From assembly GCA_964615305.1 (NCBI GenBank), contig CAZTNA010000005.1, positions 124,001-188,000 on the forward strand: a stretch of 64,000 nucleotides of DNA. Reading direction: 5' to 3'. The translations under genes were made by a program, and so were the position numbers. Origin of the DNA: Bog-950 sp964615305 (lineage in GTDB: Bacteria > Bacteroidota > Bacteroidia > Chitinophagales > LD1). Every line of letters begins with the position of its first letter. The stretch's first letter is position 1. This document shows, piece by piece, positions 61,896 through 64,000 of the stretch. Under the pieces are notes generated by a model. The model had not been told where the DNA came from and ran no database searches. It was given only the letters and a program-made list of their open reading frames with translations.

Positions 61896-63551
61896 CTAAC
61901 CCGAAATTTTTCTTTCTACCAGAGCCAACACTTTGCGCTCCATTTCCTTGGCTTTGTCGAGTATTGCTTTCCCTTTCTTCAGTTTGCGCGATGTGTATTT
62001 CTTGTCTTTGTAACCTGTTGCATTAATCTTTACGTTCAACCAGGCGCCATACACCGCAGAGCGAGCACATAAAGCTCCCACACCGGCATCGCTCACAGAG
62101 TTCGGATTGCCGGTTTCTGCCATAACTTTTATTACATCAAAACTTTTTAATGATAGCTCCATTACTTTAAACGGCACTTCAATAGCGTTTTTGGTAGCAT
62201 TTTGAATGGCTGCTGTACGCAATACTTTTTCATCATCTGTGGTTTTGGGTAAAGCAAAAGCGTCCATTATTTTGTTGAATGCACGGGTGTCTTCATCTAC
62301 CAACATCAGCAATTCATCTTTTAACTGTTGACCTTTTTCAGCACAATCCGAAAATTCTTTCCAACGATCATCCCAACCTTTTTTATGCGATGATAAATTA
62401 GCCACCATTGTGCCTAAAGAAACGCCAAGCGCCCCTAGATATGCAGCTATAGAACCACCACCCGGTGCCGGGCTTTCGCTGGCAGTTTCATCAGCAAAAT
62501 TGCGCAAGTTCATGCTCACAAGTGGAGAAGAAGCGCTGTCTTGCAACAGGTATTCAATAATTCGCTTGCGTGGTTCAAAAGGGGTTAACTCATCTAGCCC
62601 CATGCTCTTTACCGCAATCTTTATCAGTTCAGTTTCGCTTACTCCCGTAGATCGTTGCTGTTTTTGCAAAAAATATTTTCCTGCGTTAAGCATAGCCTGC
62701 AAAGGAATCAAGCCTATCAATTCGCTGCCAGTTACTCGCATACCCCGGTTGTGTGCGCTCTTTACACATTCATCAAATGCTATGTGAACAGGAGTAACAT
62801 GAATATTTGTAAGGTTCATACTTACTTGTGCTACTCCGTATTCTTGAATAAACCAGCCAATACCTTTTACACTTTTACACGTACCCGGCTGAGTTACGTC
62901 TTCGCCTTTTTCATTCTTAACTTTTCGGCCTTGTTCCCGCACATCAAAAGCCACTGAATTTGCCCTGCGTACAGAAGTTGTGTTTAAATTTACGTTATAA
63001 GCCACTAAAAAATCGCGTGCACCAATAGCTATATTTCCTGTTTTTTCGTTCCAGCGGGCTTCTCCAAAATCAGGTTTCCAATCTTTAAGTTTTATTTTTT
63101 GAGCTATACCTTCGTATTCTCCAGCTCTAACAGAAGCCAAATTTTTTCGGTGAGGAGCAGAAGCTGCATACTCATACAGATAAACAGGTATTTTTAAATT
63201 TTTGCCTACACGCTCACCCAAACTTTTTGCACACTGAGTGCAATCATCCATAGTAGCATTTGCAATGGGTATAAACGGGCATACATCTGTTGCGCCAAAC
63301 CGTGGGTGTTCACCCTTGTGTTTGCTCATGTCAATGAGCTCAGATGCTTTTTCAATTGCTCTGTATGCAGCTTCCACAACATTTGTTTCGTTTCCAACAA
63401 AAGTTACCACAGTTCGGTTAGTGGCTTTACCCGGGTCAACGTTCAACAACTGAACACCTTCAACACTTTCAATAGCATTGGTAATTTGCTTAATAATGTT
63501 CATGTCGCGTCCTTCACTGAAATTTGGTACACATTCAATAATCTTAGCCAT
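61896..63551 (-). CDS. ftcD: Glutamate formimidoyltransferase / formimidoyl-THF cyclodeaminase, fused
   Basis: A 551-residue fusion enzyme. Residues 1 to about 300 are formiminotransferase (IIECVPNFSEGRDMNIIKQI, NRTVVTFVGNETNVVEAAYR, MSKHKGEHPRFGATDVCPF, NLTNIHVTPVHIAFDE). Residues about 345-551 are cyclodeaminase (DETASESPAPGGGSIAAYLG, DEDTRAFNKIMDAFALP, NPNSVSDAGVGALCARSAVY). It ends histidine degradation by moving the formimino group to tetrahydrofolate and cyclising it. No hut genes are adjacent. It is divergent from the partial flavoprotein gene, 102 bp apart. Confidence 0.95.
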   Translation of the reverse strand: MAKIIECVPNFSEGRDMNIIKQITNAIESVEGVQLLNVDPGKATNRTVVTFVGNETNVVEAAYRAIEKASELIDMSKHKGEHPRFGATDVCPFIPIANATMDDCTQCAKSLGERVGKNLKIPVYLYEYAASAPHRKNLASVRAGEYEGIAQKIKLKDWKPDFGEARWNEKTGNIAIGARDFLVAYNVNLNTTSVRRANSVAFDVREQGRKVKNEKGEDVTQPGTCKSVKGIGWFIQEYGVAQVSMNLTNIHVTPVHIAFDECVKSAHNRGMRVTGSELIGLIPLQAMLNAGKYFLQKQQRSTGVSETELIKIAVKSMGLDELTPFEPRKRIIEYLLQDSASSPLVSMNLRNFADETASESPAPGGGSIAAYLGALGVSLGTMVANLSSHKKGWDDRWKEFSDCAEKGQQLKDELLMLVDEDTRAFNKIMDAFALPKTTDDEKVLRTAAIQNATKNAIEVPFKVMELSLKSFDVIKVMAETGNPNSVSDAGVGALCARSAVYGAWLNVKINATGYKDKKYTSRKLKKGKAILDKAKEMERKVLALVERKISG

Positions 63552-63653
63552 TAGAAATTTTTTGTGTGAATATAGAATTTGCCTATGCTCATCTAAAGCA
63601 TTTTATTTTGCTGATTGAATTTTCATCTTGCAATCAAGTTCATAAGTTCATAC

Positions 63654-64000
63654 ATGTCAACGGGAAATAAATCTGTCAATATTATAGGAGCAGGAATTTC
63701 GGGGCTGTCCCTGGGGTGTTACCTCCAAATGAACGGTTACGAAACACAGGTTTTTGAGAAACACAATATTCCAGGGGGGCTTTGCACAAGCTGGAATAAA
63801 AAGGGATACACATTTGACGGATGTGCGCATTGGATTTTGGGCAGCGATAAAGGAAGCTCGTTTTATAAAGTTTGGAACGAATTGATAAACATGCGTAAAC
63901 TGAAATGGGTAAACCATGATATTCGTATGTTTATAGAAGTAAAAAACAACCGAGACAAATACGGGAATAATGTTTTTCGCTTTTACACCAACCTCGATAA
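63654..64000 (+). CDS. Phytoene-desaturase-like NAD(P)/FAD-dependent oxidoreductase, N-terminal part (3' end outside window)
   Basis: The first 115 codons of a flavoprotein that continues past the window. After MSTGNKSV comes the Rossmann dinucleotide motif NIIGAGISGLSLGCYLQMNG, the FEKHNIPGGLCTSWNKKGY block (GG with acidic residue near the ribose), and TFDGCAHWILG. This matches the crtI/phytoene desaturase and related amine-oxidase-like group, members of which reduce or desaturate carotenoids or other polyenes; some are of unknown role. The gene is too short here to choose. It is divergent from ftcD. Confidence 0.85.
   Translation, partial: MSTGNKSVNIIGAGISGLSLGCYLQMNGYETQVFEKHNIPGGLCTSWNKKGYTFDGCAHWILGSDKGSSFYKVWNELINMRKLKWVNHDIRMFIEVKNNRDKYGNNVFRFYTNLD

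Noticed and set aside
63657..63917. Minus-strand frame at the right edge
   Set aside because: It is antisense to a clear flavoprotein N-terminus on the plus strand.
1..64000. CRISPR arrays, tRNA or rRNA genes, complete IS elements, prophage genes
   Set aside because: No regularly spaced repeats, no cloverleaf candidate in the intergenic gaps, and no transposase, integrase or phage structural genes were found by reading.

Overview
This window is a stretch of chromosome from a Bacteroidota bacterium. Three secreted proteins carry C-terminal type IX secretion (T9SS type A) sorting domains. There is a lipidated TamL-type BamA homologue, a two-subunit (split) transketolase, a Bacteroidota-type dihydroorotase, a DUF5723 outer-membrane protein and a Bacteroidota 'GlmU family' protein. 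Start codons mostly lack Shine-Dalgarno sequences, and at least two promoters match the Bacteroidota -7 element TAnnTTTG. Base composition is moderately AT-rich. I cannot place the organism below phylum; the gene mix suggests an environmental Chitinophagales-, Sphingobacteriales- or Flavobacteriales-like lineage (inference).

Layout. 1-5.9 kb: the 3' end of a copper P-type ATPase, a small HMA copper-binding protein, a cvfB-wbqC pair, and two T9SS-secreted proteins, one a lysyl oxidase with all its key catalytic residues. 5.9-15.3 kb: outer-membrane barrels, a SpoU/TrmH methyltransferase carrying heptanucleotide repeats, tamL, a GlmU-like protein, tpiA, a TPR lipoprotein, corA and rnhA. 15.4-25 kb: pyrC, a DUF3524 (queuosine-mannosyltransferase-like) glycosyltransferase, a compact four-gene ketosynthase/ACP set (half KS, ACP, full KS, Cys-less KS), pth, an AddB-like Fe-S nuclease and ribH. 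25-29.7 kb: rpoB alone, with its own promoter, a leader of about 140 nt and a terminator, and no rpoC. It is followed by a truncated LytTR remnant and a structured non-coding stretch. 29.7-34.2 kb: DUF5723 protein, recF, pdhA and a TPR membrane protein. 34.2-39.5 kb, minus strand: RhlE-type helicase, YdeI-like protein, fabD, folE, queD and a thiolase. 39.6-42.6 kb: TolC-like protein and a sensor kinase. 42.6-51.8 kb: an orphan substrate-binding protein, guaA, and the two transketolase halves separated by two tandem VWA paralogues and a sulfatase. 51.9-58 kb: a coupled operon of fatty-acid hydroxylase, ACP, KAS III and GT2 glycosyltransferase, then a soluble TPR histidine kinase and a probable MpaB-like oxygenase. 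58-64 kb: a B12-binding radical SAM protein with CX4CX2C spacing, a T9SS esterase, a fused FtcD, and the start of a phytoene-desaturase-like flavoprotein.

Most genes are housekeeping. The points that most repay a second look are the orphan rpoB and the scarred region behind it, the compact KS/ACP cluster, the coupled lipid operon, the split and interrupted transketolase with its VWA pair, the T9SS lysyl oxidase, the queuosine-mannosyltransferase homologue, and the heptamer arrays inside the methyltransferase gene. No CRISPR array, complete insertion sequence, prophage, rRNA or tRNA was seen.
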